Positions 54,521-63,494 of a stretch of DNA of 64,000 nt are shown piece after piece. Position 1 is the stretch's first letter. Every line of letters starts with the position of its first letter. The notes under the pieces were generated by a model, which was not told the DNA's origin, ran no database searches, and saw only the letters and a list, made by a program, of their open reading frames with translations. This DNA is from Paracoccaceae bacterium. Lineage in GTDB: Bacteria; Pseudomonadota; Alphaproteobacteria; Rhodobacterales; Rhodobacteraceae. The stretch spans positions 1 to 64,000 of the forward strand of contig JALUYI010000018.1 in NCBI GenBank assembly GCA_027013095.1, in the 5' to 3' direction. The translations under genes were made by a program, and so were the position numbers.

Positions 54521-55850
54521 GATCCGCACCCAACATGATTGCTGGACGATCCCATTTCATGGGGATGCCGGAGATTGCCAATGGGGGCTTCAGGCGCCGC
54601 GCATCTCCCCATGGGGTTCGTTCAATCCCGGCGGCAAGATCATCTGCCTTCGCTGACATATCCAGCTTTCCCACACTGTCCCGCCGGTGGTTTGACAGGA
54701 GTACAGCCGTCCGTGCCAGTGACAGTTTGGCGCGAGAGATTCCGCCCCCCGAAATCGCGACGTCGAGCATCCGCAGGACCGCTGCCGCCATGAGGTAGCC
54801 GGTTGCGTGATCGAGCGCCTGTACCGGCAAGGGCACCGGGTGAGGTTTGCCTTTCCATTTCATGCCTGCCCACGCAATCCCGCAGCTCATCTGAACAAGG
54901 CTGTCGAAACCCCGCCGCCGCGACCAGGGTTCGGTCCAGCCATAAGCGTTCAGCGATACCTCGATCAGGCGGGGGTTCAACGCATGTCGCGCCGCTGCAG
55001 TGTAGCCCAACCCCTCCAACGCACCGGGTCGGTAGCCATGCACCAGCACATCCGCGTCACGCAACAAGGCTTCAAAGCGCACGCGATCATCTGGCTGGCG
55101 AAGATCAAGCCGTGTGCATCTTTTCCCAAGGGTAACGTCTGGGACCACCGCCGGTTCATCCCAATCCGGGGGATCGACCCTGAGAACCTGCGCGCCGAAA
55201 CCGGCGAGTGTCCTGGTTGCCACGGGGCCAGCCAGAACGCGGGTCAGGTCCAGAATTCGCAGGCCGTTCAGCGGTCTGTGCCGCTGCGCGGGCCATGAGC
55301 GCGGGCATTGTTGATCGACTGGTTCCCATGCAATCAGGGGCTCGGACGAAACGGCAATTCCCTGTGGATGTGCTCGCCATTCGGAAAGGCTGCGCATTGC
55401 CGCTGCAGCGCCGCCGTCCTCGTTGATTGCCAGTTCGAGGTCCTCGGCATCCATTTCTCGCACGGCATGTGCCACATCTTCACGCGTCGCGGCAGCCTTC
55501 AGAACGCGCAGTGCAGCCTTACGATGGTGGGCGAGGTTGGCATGAATCCTTATCCATCCATTGCGGGTTGGATAATCGCCGGAAAGGGCGTCCCATATTG
55601 GGGGCAGCGACCAATCCAGAGGATATATGGATCGGGCACACCAGAGAGATGCAAGCCTGCAATCAACTGCGATTTCCGGGCGATCCGACGCTATCCCCGC
55701 CCGCGTCACAAGAGTTGATAACGCTGAACCAACAGCCCCGACCGCGGAAGACAAAAGACGGGACACCTGAAAGCATGACGGCAATGAGGCACAGTCTTTT
55801 GCAAAGACCACATTATCCGTCAGCTCGAGTGCGGAATAGATTTCTTTCAT
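54501..55850 (-). CDS. CaiB/BaiF-family (class III) CoA transferase
   Basis: A protein of about 449 residues of the formyl-CoA transferase/CaiB family. GLRILDLTRVLAGPVATRTLAGFGAQVLRVDPP (about 217-249), the typical start of the CoA-binding domain, comes after a 200-residue N-terminal region. LDLRQPDDRVRFEALLRDADVLVHGYRPGAL and GWTEPWSRRRGFDSLVQMSCGIA also fit. The gene stops inside the FNT remnant, so its last residues may be altered. The start ATG has a poor ribosome-binding site. Neighbours give no substrate; expression and activity are uncertain. Confidence 0.8.
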   Translation of the reverse strand: MKEIYSALELTDNVVFAKDCASLPSCFQVSRLLSSAVGAVGSALSTLVTRAGIASDRPEIAVDCRLASLWCARSIYPLDWSLPPIWDALSGDYPTRNGWIRIHANLAHHRKAALRVLKAAATREDVAHAVREMDAEDLELAINEDGGAAAAMRSLSEWRAHPQGIAVSSEPLIAWEPVDQQCPRSWPAQRHRPLNGLRILDLTRVLAGPVATRTLAGFGAQVLRVDPPDWDEPAVVPDVTLGKRCTRLDLRQPDDRVRFEALLRDADVLVHGYRPGALEGLGYTAAARHALNPRLIEVSLNAYGWTEPWSRRRGFDSLVQMSCGIAWAGMKWKGKPHPVPLPVQALDHATGYLMAAAVLRMLDVAISGGGISRAKLSLARTAVLLSNHRRDSVGKLDMSAKADDLAAGIERTPWGDARRLKPPLAISGIPMKWDRPAIMLGADPAAWIP

Positions 55851-55970
55851 GTGAAATTGTTTATCGGCTATACGCCCGAAATGCGAGTGCAACGTAAGCG
55901 CTGCTGGCAAACAAGACCGAGCCCCGGGCGTTCTGCCGCGGCTAGACGGGTGCGCCGCCGCTCGAGCGGC

Positions 55971-57065
55971 TCAGACGTGTTCGGGAAAGAGCGAGGCAAG
56001 GCCCTCGGGACTGGCCGCGCAGACGCCGCGTTCGGTAATCAGGCCGGTCACGAGGCGCGCCGGGGTGACGTCAAAGGCCGGGTTGCCGCCGCGGGTGCCG
56101 TCGGGGCTTATCTGGACGTCGCCAATGTTACCGTCGGCCAGCTTGCCCTGAACATGGGTCACTTCGTGGTCGTTGCGCTCTTCAATCGGGATTTCGGCAA
56201 TGCCGTCATGCACCGTCCAGTCGATGGTGGGCGAGGGCAGGGCAACGTAGAACGGCACCCCGTTATCATGGGCGGCCAGCGCCTTCAGATAGGTGCCGAT
56301 CTTGTTGCAGACATCGCCGTTTGCGGTGGTGCGGTCGGTCCCGACGATCACCATGTCAACCAGCCCGTGCTGCATCAGGTGGCCCCCGGCGTTGTCAACG
56401 ATCAGCTGGTGGGGCACGTCGTGGCTGAGCATTTCCCAAGCGGTCAATTGCGCGCCCTGATTGCGCGGCCGGGTTTCGTCCACCCAGACGTGGATCGGGA
56501 TGCCCTCTTTGATAGCGTGATACATTGGCGAGGTTGCCGTGCCCCAATCAACCGTCGCCAGCCAGCCGGCGTTGCAATGGGTCAGGATGCGCACCGGTTC
56601 GCCCTTTGGCTTGTTTGCGGCGATCTTCTTAATGATGTCGAGCCCGTTCAGCCCGATTTGCCGGTTGCATTCCACGTCCTCATCCGCGATCTGATGGGCC
56701 CGCTCCATCGCCACCGGGGCGCGGGAGGCGGCGGGTAGGGGGGCAAGCAGCGCCCGCATCTCGTCCAGCGCCCAGCGCAGATTGATAGCCGTCGGGCGGG
56801 TTGCATGCAGGACCTCCCAACTGGCGTTCAGCGCCGCATCCGAAGGGTCGCGCGCCATTTCAACGGCGATCCCATAGGCCGCAGTTGCCCCGATAAGGGG
56901 GGCGCCACGCACCCACATGTCGCGAATCGCAATGGCGAAATCCTCGAGGGTTTGCAAGGCGACAACGCGAAATTCATGCGGCAGCCAACGTTGGTCGATG
57001 ATCTCGACCCGGCCTGAATCGCTGTCAAACCAGATCGAGCGGTAATGTTCCCCGTTAACCTTCAT
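55971..57065 (-). CDS. mtnA: S-methyl-5-thioribose-1-phosphate isomerase
   Basis: A 364-residue isomerase of the MtnA/eIF2B-like family that converts methylthioribose 1-phosphate to methylthioribulose 1-phosphate. The motifs are clear: [16 protein letters not shown], the catalytic Cys in [11 protein letters not shown], and the catalytic Asp in [24 protein letters not shown], then [11 protein letters not shown]. The start overlaps the mtnK stop by four bases (ATGA). The rest of the classical methionine-salvage set (mtnB, mtnC, mtnD) is absent from the window. Confidence 0.95.
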   Translation of the reverse strand: MKVNGEHYRSIWFDSDSGRVEIIDQRWLPHEFRVVALQTLEDFAIAIRDMWVRGAPLIGATAAYGIAVEMARDPSDAALNASWEVLHATRPTAINLRWALDEMRALLAPLPAASRAPVAMERAHQIADEDVECNRQIGLNGLDIIKKIAANKPKGEPVRILTHCNAGWLATVDWGTATSPMYHAIKEGIPIHVWVDETRPRNQGAQLTAWEMLSHDVPHQLIVDNAGGHLMQHGLVDMVIVGTDRTTANGDVCNKIGTYLKALAAHDNGVPFYVALPSPTIDWTVHDGIAEIPIEERNDHEVTHVQGKLADGNIGDVQISPDGTRGGNPAFDVTPARLVTGLITERGVCAASPEGLASLFPEHV

Positions 57066-58345
57066 CCCATCTCTCCCTGTTCGATCGTCCGGGCCAGATC
57101 CAGCATAGCGTCAAGGCCCGCAAACGTCTCTCGGTTGACCAGCAACTGCCGCCCCAGCAGCAGACCGTGGCGTTCGCATTTGCCGCGCAGATTGGCGTCT
57201 TCGATGCTGTCGTTTTCGGCGATATGGGCAAGGCTGAGAGTGCGGCGGATAATCTCGACCCCGGCAAATCCCAGCGTGTCCTGCCAGATTGCATTCAATC
57301 GCCTGCCGAGGGCCTGTTCGGCGCCAAGGCCGTCGCCCTGATCCTCGAACAATGTGCGCTCAAACAGGATGCCCGTGCGCTCCTGTCGCCAGAGGCGGCT
57401 GAATTCAGCCTCGAATGTGCGCCAGATGCCTGCGACCACGTCAAGAATCCATTCCTGATAATCAGCGCGCGCCCCCGTGGTTTCGGCGTGCCCGGGCTGG
57501 GCGTAATAGGCCATAAAGAAATTCGCCAGCAGCATGCCGATGTCAAAGCCGATGGGCCCGTAGGTGGCGAACTCGGGGTCGATGACGCGGGTTTCATCCG
57601 CCGTGACCATGATTGAGCCGGTGTGCAGATCGCCGTGCAGCAGGGTTTCGGCATTGTTGCAGAATTTTGCCTTCATCTCTTGGGCCGCCACCTTCAGGTC
57701 GATGTCGCGGCGCATCCGCGCGACGATATCGTCAAGCTGCGGACTGGTGTGGTGGTTCATCTCGGCATCGAAATAGGGATCGGAAAACACCAGATTTTCG
57801 GTAATATCGCAAAGTTCGACGTTATCGGCAAATAGCGCCAGATCGGCCTTGCGCTGGCTGGTATCCATCGACAAATCCGAGCCGCGAAACAGCGTGCGGG
57901 CGCAAAACAGGCCCATCGCGCGGGCCAGGCCGTCGTGGCGCACCCCCGCCATCAGCGACTGGCGCAAGATCACATGCGGGGTATAGAACTGCATCACGAT
58001 CAGCCCCTGCACGGCGTCGAAATGATAGACCTCGGGCACCATCCCCGGATCACGCGCCGCCTGCCGTGTGAGGGCGTGGTATTCAAAAAAGGCGCGCTTG
58101 AGGGGTAAGGGCCAGCTGTCGCCCACGAGGCGCACATAGGGCAGCGCCTGTTTGACGATGACGCTGCCGCCCGGGCCGGTCACGATAAACACAAGGTTGA
58201 GATTTCCGTCGCCGACCTCGCGCGCCTGCCACTGGCTGCTGTCGCGGCCCAGACGCTCGGTGATTGCGGCAATTTCCTTCAGCCGCGCGGGGATGGATTC
58301 AACGGTCAGCGGCTCATAGCCCGACGGCGTGCTGTCCTGTGTCAC
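57062..58345 (-). CDS. mtnK: S-methyl-5-thioribose kinase
   Basis: A 427-residue kinase of the aminoglycoside-phosphotransferase fold that phosphorylates 5-methylthioribose at C1. [11 protein letters not shown] and [14 protein letters not shown] form the nucleotide site, [13 protein letters not shown] is the catalytic loop, and [17 protein letters not shown] is the metal-binding DxE segment. The start is GTG with GAAGGGAG upstream, giving [13 protein letters not shown]. It is the first gene of the mtnK-mtnA unit and faces away from the sugar ABC importer across a symmetrical promoter region. Confidence 0.94.
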   Translation of the reverse strand: MTQDSTPSGYEPLTVESIPARLKEIAAITERLGRDSSQWQAREVGDGNLNLVFIVTGPGGSVIVKQALPYVRLVGDSWPLPLKRAFFEYHALTRQAARDPGMVPEVYHFDAVQGLIVMQFYTPHVILRQSLMAGVRHDGLARAMGLFCARTLFRGSDLSMDTSQRKADLALFADNVELCDITENLVFSDPYFDAEMNHHTSPQLDDIVARMRRDIDLKVAAQEMKAKFCNNAETLLHGDLHTGSIMVTADETRVIDPEFATYGPIGFDIGMLLANFFMAYYAQPGHAETTGARADYQEWILDVVAGIWRTFEAEFSRLWRQERTGILFERTLFEDQGDGLGAEQALGRRLNAIWQDTLGFAGVEIIRRTLSLAHIAENDSIEDANLRGKCERHGLLLGRQLLVNRETFAGLDAMLDLARTIEQGEMG

Positions 58346-58443
58346 GATTTTTCTCCCTTCTGGTTCGCGCTGTCCGCGCAACCTTGTCTGTGGCGTGTCT
58401 ATCGGTCACAACGCTGCCCCAGCATTGTAAAGCAATCATCATT

Positions 58444-58461
58444 TGTCAATACCCATTGACA
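58444..58461. promoter_or_regulatory. Inverted repeat TGTCAAT-N4-ATTGACA in the divergent promoter
   Basis: A perfect 7-bp inverted repeat separated by ACCC, between mtnK and the importer ATPase gene. Each arm contains TTGACA reading outward, so it forms back-to-back -35 boxes; rightward, TAACAC lies 16 bases after its TTGACA. A repressor bound here would block both arms at once. No regulator gene lies in the visible part of the locus. Confidence 0.55.
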
Positions 58462-58509
58462 TTTGCCACAAAGCCCCTAACACTGAGCGCCGACAGGAGG
58501 GGTTTGTCC

Positions 58510-60048
58510 ATGTCCAGCGTGGCCGTTGAAATATCGGGATTGACCAAGGCGTTCGGCACCAACAAGGTGCTGCGCGGCATCAATCTTTTGCTCAGCAAGG
58601 GCGAGGTCACGGTGCTGATGGGCGCAAACGGCGCCGGAAAATCCACCTTGGTCAAGGTGATATGCGGGGTCCACCGCGCCGACAGCGGGCAAATCCGCCT
58701 GAACGGCACCGCCTTTCAGCCGCAAACGCCGCAAGATGCCATTCGCAACGGGGTCGTCACGGTGCATCAAAGCATCAATGACGGGGTGATTCCCGATCTC
58801 GATGTGGCGTCAAATCTGATGTTGGATGAAATGGCCCGCCCCGACGGCGGTTTTTTCCTGCGGCAGCGACAGATGCGGGCCCGGGCGCGGGAAATCGCCG
58901 CCTCGATGCGCCTTGAGGTGGATGTTCGCCAGCCGGTCAGCGATCTGGGCCTTGCGGACCGGCAGCTTGTGGCCATTGCCCGCGCGATGGCGCATCGCCC
59001 CGAACTTCTTATTCTGGACGAGCCGACCTCGTCCCTTTCTGCAACCGAGGCAAACCGGCTGTTTACTCTGATCGACCGCTTGCGCGACGCGGGGGTGGCG
59101 ATTTTGTATATCTCGCACCGCACCTCCGATATCCGCCGCCTTGCGGACCGGATCGTTGCCATGCGCGACGGTGAAATCGTCGGCACGTTTGCGGAAAAGC
59201 CGCTGGATTACAACGCCGCCGTCAACGCCATGCTGGGGCATGGCATGGCCGACGCAAATTTACAGCATATCCCCGCCGGACAGCCGATTTTGTCGTTGGT
59301 TGGCCTAAAGGTCAGCGCCGAATCGCGCCCGATCTCGCTGACGATCAATGCTGACGAGGTCGTGGCTTTTACCGGCCTTGTGGGGGCGGGCAAGACCGAG
59401 CTGGCCAGTATCCTGTTCGGCCTTCAGGCCCCGTGCGGCGGTGCGATGCGCCTGCTGGGCGCGCCTTATGCGCCGCAGTCGCCGGGGCAGGCAATCAGCG
59501 CCGGGGTGTTCATGTGTCCAAAGGACCGCGCCACCAACGGTGTCTTGAATGACCACGACCTGACCCGCAATATCACGGTGCCGTTTTTGTCGCGTCACGC
59601 GGCACTGTCGTTCATGAAAGGCCGCTCCGAGCGGCAAACGGCGCAGGCCATTGTCCGTGATCTGGATATTGTCTGCCAGTCGGCGGATGATGATATCGGC
59701 ACCCTCTCGGGGGGCAACCAGCAAAAGGTCATGGTCGGGCGCTGGTTGGCGGAGCCGTCGAATCTGCTGATTCTGGATGAGCCGTTTCAGGGTGTCGATA
59801 TTCAGGCGCGTCGCGACATCGGAACAAAGATACGCGAAACCGCAAAAGGGCGCGCGACCATCGTCATGGCGTCCGAAATGGACGAGGTTCTGGAAATTGC
59901 CGACCGCATCATCGTGCTGTCGGACCACGCGGTTACCGGCGATCACGCCAACAAGGATCTCGATTTGAAACAGGTCATGGCCGAGGTTGCCGGCGCTGGC
60001 GCAACGACGCCCGCGCAGAACCAAAACAGCACAGCAAGCGGGGCTTGA
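58510..60048 (+). CDS. ABC sugar importer ATP-binding protein (two ATPase domains)
   Basis: A 512-residue tandem ATPase of the RbsA/LsrA/XylG type. Domain 1 has Walker A GANGAGKST (about 40), a degenerate signature (VSDLGLADRQLV) and Walker [13 protein letters not shown]. Domain 2 has GLVGAGKTE (about 295), LSGGNQQKVMVGRWL and LLILDEPFQGVD. The domain asymmetry, with the second Walker A weak, is normal for this family. AGGAGGGG precedes the start. It should power uptake of the sugar handled by the mtn and lsr-like enzymes. Confidence 0.94.
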   Translation: MSSVAVEISGLTKAFGTNKVLRGINLLLSKGEVTVLMGANGAGKSTLVKVICGVHRADSGQIRLNGTAFQPQTPQDAIRNGVVTVHQSINDGVIPDLDVASNLMLDEMARPDGGFFLRQRQMRARAREIAASMRLEVDVRQPVSDLGLADRQLVAIARAMAHRPELLILDEPTSSLSATEANRLFTLIDRLRDAGVAILYISHRTSDIRRLADRIVAMRDGEIVGTFAEKPLDYNAAVNAMLGHGMADANLQHIPAGQPILSLVGLKVSAESRPISLTINADEVVAFTGLVGAGKTELASILFGLQAPCGGAMRLLGAPYAPQSPGQAISAGVFMCPKDRATNGVLNDHDLTRNITVPFLSRHAALSFMKGRSERQTAQAIVRDLDIVCQSADDDIGTLSGGNQQKVMVGRWLAEPSNLLILDEPFQGVDIQARRDIGTKIRETAKGRATIVMASEMDEVLEIADRIIVLSDHAVTGDHANKDLDLKQVMAEVAGAGATTPAQNQNSTASGA

Positions 60049-61155
60049 ATGGCACTTAACGAAGAAATCAAGGCAGGCGCACACCCCTCACCCGATGCAA
60101 AACCGCAGGCTGGCGCGGGGGCGGAGGATGCAACCCGAATGGGCCACAAGAAAACCTTTGGCGATTATGCAATCCGCTATGGATTCCTGTCGCTGCTGGC
60201 GGGAATGGTGCTGTTTTTCTCGCTTGGGGCCGAGGGCTTTATGACCCCCTATAGCGCGGTCTTTATCTTTCAGTCGGTGGCCATTACCGGTATTCTGGCG
60301 CTGGGGGTGACCTTTACGCTGGTGGTGGACGGGTTTGATCTGTCGATCGGCTCAACCGCGACCTCGGCGCTGATGCTGTCGGCCTATGTCATGGTCGTTT
60401 TGCAAATGGGAGCGGTGGTTGCGGTGATCGCCTGTCTGGTGATGGGGGCCCTGATCGGGTTGATCAATGGCCTGCTGATCGTCAAGACCAAGGTGCCGGA
60501 CCTGCTGGCCACCCTTGGCATGATGTTCTTGTTGATTGGCCTTCAGCGTATCCCGACGCAGGGGCGTTCAATCGCAACCGGCATGAAACTGCCTGACGGA
60601 ACTGTTGCCGCAGGGACGTTTTCCAAGGCTTTTCTGTGGCTCGGGCGACATCGCTTCGACTTTTTCATCAGCAATCTCATTCCCGTCTCGGTGGTGATCC
60701 TGCTGGTGGTCGCGGGCCTTGTGTGGCTGTTTCTGGAGCGCACGCGCCACGGGCGCCTGATGTATGCGATCGGCTCGAACCAGAGGGCGGCGACGCTGGC
60801 GGGGGTTAATGTCAACCGCTACAAGATCCTTGCCTACATGATCTCGGGGGTGCTTGCCTCGGTTGGGGGGGTCCTTTTGTCGGCGCGTCTGGGGCGCGGA
60901 GACATCGCCTCGGGCAACAACCTCTTGCTGGATTCGGTTGCGGCCGCCCTGATCGGTTTCGCGGTTCTTGGCGTGGCCAAGCCGAACGCCTTTGGCACCC
61001 TGGTTGGCGCGCTGTTCGTCGGCATCCTGCTGCAGGGTCTGACCATGATGAACGCGCCATATTATACTCAGGATTTCGTTAAGGGGGCCGTTCTGGTCAT
61101 CGCCCTCGTATTCACCTTTGTGCTGTCGGACCGGCGCGGAGGCTCAAAACACTGA
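60049..61155 (+). CDS. ABC sugar importer permease (RbsC/LsrC type)
   Basis: A 368-residue permease with about ten transmembrane helices after a 45-residue hydrophilic N-terminus. The family segments DGFDLSIGSTATSAL and HGRLMYAIGSNQRAATLAGVNVNRYK (ATPase docking) are present. The ATG follows the ATPase stop directly (TGA-ATG). Only one permease gene is present, unlike the lsrC/lsrD pair of enteric AI-2 importers, so a homodimer is expected. Confidence 0.92.
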   Translation: MALNEEIKAGAHPSPDAKPQAGAGAEDATRMGHKKTFGDYAIRYGFLSLLAGMVLFFSLGAEGFMTPYSAVFIFQSVAITGILALGVTFTLVVDGFDLSIGSTATSALMLSAYVMVVLQMGAVVAVIACLVMGALIGLINGLLIVKTKVPDLLATLGMMFLLIGLQRIPTQGRSIATGMKLPDGTVAAGTFSKAFLWLGRHRFDFFISNLIPVSVVILLVVAGLVWLFLERTRHGRLMYAIGSNQRAATLAGVNVNRYKILAYMISGVLASVGGVLLSARLGRGDIASGNNLLLDSVAAALIGFAVLGVAKPNAFGTLVGALFVGILLQGLTMMNAPYYTQDFVKGAVLVIALVFTFVLSDRRGGSKH

Positions 61156-61193
61156 CCACTTCTTTTTCATTGAAACCCAAGGGAGGAAACACA

Positions 61194-62246
61194 ATGAAAC
61201 TTTCACGACGTATGGTTCTTGGTCTGGCAGGGGGGCTTGCGGCACTGACCGCCGGTTTCGCGTCACCCGTGCTTGCGGGCTCGATGCCGGCACCGTTTGA
61301 CAACCCTGGCAAGGTCAAGATCGCACTGGTGCGCTATCTCTCGACCGGCGACTTCTTTGAGGCGTATCTTTCCGGCGTGCAGGCACAGGCCAAGGCGCTG
61401 GGGGTCGACCTCAGGGTGTTTGACAGCCGTCAGGACGCTGCCCTGCAGGCGGATATGGTCGATCAGGCCATCGCGCTGGGGGTTGACGGCATCGTCATCC
61501 AGCACGGTTTGACGGAATCCATGCAGGACGCGGCACAGCGGGCCATTGACGCGGGCATCAAGGTCGTTGCCTTTGACGTTAACGTGAAAAACCCCAAGAT
61601 CCCGCAGGTCGAACAATCGGACCGTGACCTTGCGCGTTTGGCGCTGGAGCAGGCGCTGAAGGACAATGGCACCTCGTTCAAGGCCGGATACGTCTATGTG
61701 CCGGGCATCGCACCGCTGGATCGTCGCGACGAAACATGGACCAAGGTCAAGGCGGCCAATCCGGGTATCAAACAGGTGGCTGAATTTGGCACCCTCGACA
61801 ACCCGATTGCTAACTCGAACGCCAATCAGGCGCGCTCGGTTCTGCAGGCGCATCCCGACATCAAGGTGATGTTTGCCCCCTATGATGAATTCGCCAAGGG
61901 CGTGAAGATTGCCGTTGACGAGGCTGGTCTGAACAAGCAGATCAAGATCTATTCGGCCGACGTTTCGACCGCCGATATTGCCGCCATGCGCGAGCCTGAT
62001 TCGGCCTGGGCAGCAACCGCGGCCACCAACCCCGCCGTTGTCGGCGCGGTCTCGGTACGGGCGCTGGCAATGCTGCTGGCCGGTCAGGATCCGGGCCATA
62101 ACGTCATCATCCCGCCGACCCTGATCACGCAGAAGATGCTGAACGATCTGGACATCAAGAACATGCAGGAACTGGGCAAGAAACTGCCGCAGTTTGCCCA
62201 TGCAAATGTTGCCATGCCCGACTGGATGCCGGCACCGAAATACTGA
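61194..62246 (+). CDS. Periplasmic sugar-binding protein of the mtn-linked importer
   Basis: A 350-residue precursor with an Arg-bearing signal peptide (MKLSRRMVLGLAGGLAALTAGF, cleavage about residue 31) and the PF13407-like sugar-binding fold: VKIALVRYLSTGDFFEAYLSGVQAQAKALGVDL, DGIVIQHGL, KVVAFDVNVKNPK. The N-terminal pocket has none of the sequence I remember for AI-2-binding LsrB, so the ligand is probably different. GGGAGGAA precedes the ATG. A strong hairpin follows the stop. Confidence 0.9.
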   Translation: MKLSRRMVLGLAGGLAALTAGFASPVLAGSMPAPFDNPGKVKIALVRYLSTGDFFEAYLSGVQAQAKALGVDLRVFDSRQDAALQADMVDQAIALGVDGIVIQHGLTESMQDAAQRAIDAGIKVVAFDVNVKNPKIPQVEQSDRDLARLALEQALKDNGTSFKAGYVYVPGIAPLDRRDETWTKVKAANPGIKQVAEFGTLDNPIANSNANQARSVLQAHPDIKVMFAPYDEFAKGVKIAVDEAGLNKQIKIYSADVSTADIAAMREPDSAWAATAATNPAVVGAVSVRALAMLLAGQDPGHNVIIPPTLITQKMLNDLDIKNMQELGKKLPQFAHANVAMPDWMPAPKY

Positions 62247-62266
62247 TCCACTCACGGATAGTAGAA

Positions 62267-62292
62267 GGTCGCGGGGCATCCGCCTCGCGGCC
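62267..62292 (+). promoter_or_regulatory. Hairpin after the binding-protein gene
   Basis: A 9-bp stem (GGTCGCGGG with CTCGCGGCC, two G-U pairs, loop of eight) starts 20 bases after the binding-protein stop, with no U-tract. It is expected to stabilise the upstream message or limit read-through to the mutarotase gene. Confidence 0.55.
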
Positions 62293-62313
62293 TCTCCAAC
62301 GAAAGAAAACACC

Positions 62314-62757
62314 ATGCTAATCGGACTTGATCCACGCCTGACACCGGATTTGCTGGATTGCCTGATGCGGATGGGTCACGGTGACGAAATCGCCATCGTG
62401 GACGCCAATTTTCCGGCCCATTCAACCGCCGCCCACACATATATGGGCGCGCCTGTGGTCATGGCCGGGCTGAATGCGCCCGAGGTGATCGGCCTGATCT
62501 GCGCCTTGATGCCGCTTGACGCCTTCAGCGATCACTGCGCCCTGAGAATGGAAATCGACGGCGCGCCCGATGAAACCGGCCCTGTCCATGACGAGGCGCT
62601 GCGGATCATTACCGCCGCCATGCCCGAGGGGGCGGCAAGCGGCCAGATCGCCCGCGCCGATTTTTACGAGCGCGCGCGCCAATCCTTTGCTGTCGTCAAA
62701 ACAAACGAGGCCCGCCCGTTCGGGTGCTTCATCCTGCGAAAGGGCGTGATCCTGTGA
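62314..62757 (+). CDS. FucU/RbsD-family sugar mutarotase
   Basis: A 147-residue protein of the RbsD/FucU family, which interconverts sugar anomers. MLIGLDPRLTPDLLDCLMRMGHGDEIAIVDANFPA is the family N-terminus, with the catalytic His in MGHGDE and the Asp in VDANFPA; the C-terminal RPFGCFILRKGV also matches. It would supply the anomer needed by the importer or by MtnK. The ribosome-binding site is weak (AAAG). It overlaps the epimerase GTG by four bases. Confidence 0.92.
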   Translation: MLIGLDPRLTPDLLDCLMRMGHGDEIAIVDANFPAHSTAAHTYMGAPVVMAGLNAPEVIGLICALMPLDAFSDHCALRMEIDGAPDETGPVHDEALRIITAAMPEGAASGQIARADFYERARQSFAVVKTNEARPFGCFILRKGVIL

Positions 62758-63464
62758 GTTCAAGCACGCGCGCGCAGCTAAAATCGCATCTTCGCGGAAT
62801 CAGCCTTGGCCTTTATGCCGCTGATCTCGGCCATCTGGCCGACGCCGCCATACGGGCCGGTGACTGGGGCTGCGACATCCTTCATTTCGACGTCATGGAC
62901 GGGGTTTTCGTGCCGCAGATGACCGCGGGCGCGGGATTTGTTTCCGCCCTGTCCACGGGGGCCTTGCGCGACGTTCACCTGATGGTCGAGGACGCGGCAC
63001 GCGCTGTTGACAGCTATCTTGACGCGGGCGCCGATCTGATTACGGTTCACGCGGAATCAAAGGGGGCTGTGGCGGCCATTTCGGCCATTCAGGCTGCCCC
63101 TCGCGCGGTGCTGGCGGGGCTTGCGCTGATGCCCGGCACGTCGCTTGAGGCGGCAAAACCGCTGCTGGACCTTGGCCCCGACCTGATCCTTGTGCTGTCG
63201 CTTGATCCGCGCGATGGCGCCAAGGCCGACATACCGGCCGCCTGTCGCCGCCTGTCGGACTTGCGCGCCTTAACGCAGGAAAGCGCACCGCTTTTGGCCT
63301 TTGACGGCGGCGTGACCCTTGACAGCATCGAGGAAATCGCGGCCTGTCGCCCGGACATGGTCGTTTCGGGCAGCGCCATCCTGAAGGCGACCGACCCTGC
63401 GCGCGCATTCGCCAGAATGGCCGCATCACTTACCGAACAGGTGCCCCCGGGCGCTGCAACCTGA
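62754..63464 (+). CDS. Ribulose-phosphate 3-epimerase-like protein (LsrE type)
   Basis: A 236-residue TIM-barrel protein of the Rpe family: DILHFDVMDGVFVPQMTAGAGFVSAL (metal-binding His and Asp), DVHLMVED, ITVHAES, and VSGSAIL with the phosphate-binding glycine region near FDGGVTLDSI. Salmonella lsr operons carry a related epimerase, LsrE. Beside mtnA, mtnK and lsrF it could epimerise the ketopentose phosphate at C3 before cleavage. It is diverged from housekeeping Rpe. The start is a GTG overlapping the mutarotase stop (GTGA). Confidence 0.88.
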   Translation: MSSSTRAQLKSHLRGISLGLYAADLGHLADAAIRAGDWGCDILHFDVMDGVFVPQMTAGAGFVSALSTGALRDVHLMVEDAARAVDSYLDAGADLITVHAESKGAVAAISAIQAAPRAVLAGLALMPGTSLEAAKPLLDLGPDLILVLSLDPRDGAKADIPAACRRLSDLRALTQESAPLLAFDGGVTLDSIEEIAACRPDMVVSGSAILKATDPARAFARMAASLTEQVPPGAAT

Positions 63465-63494
63465 CACTTATCTTTACTCAAGACTGGACAAACT

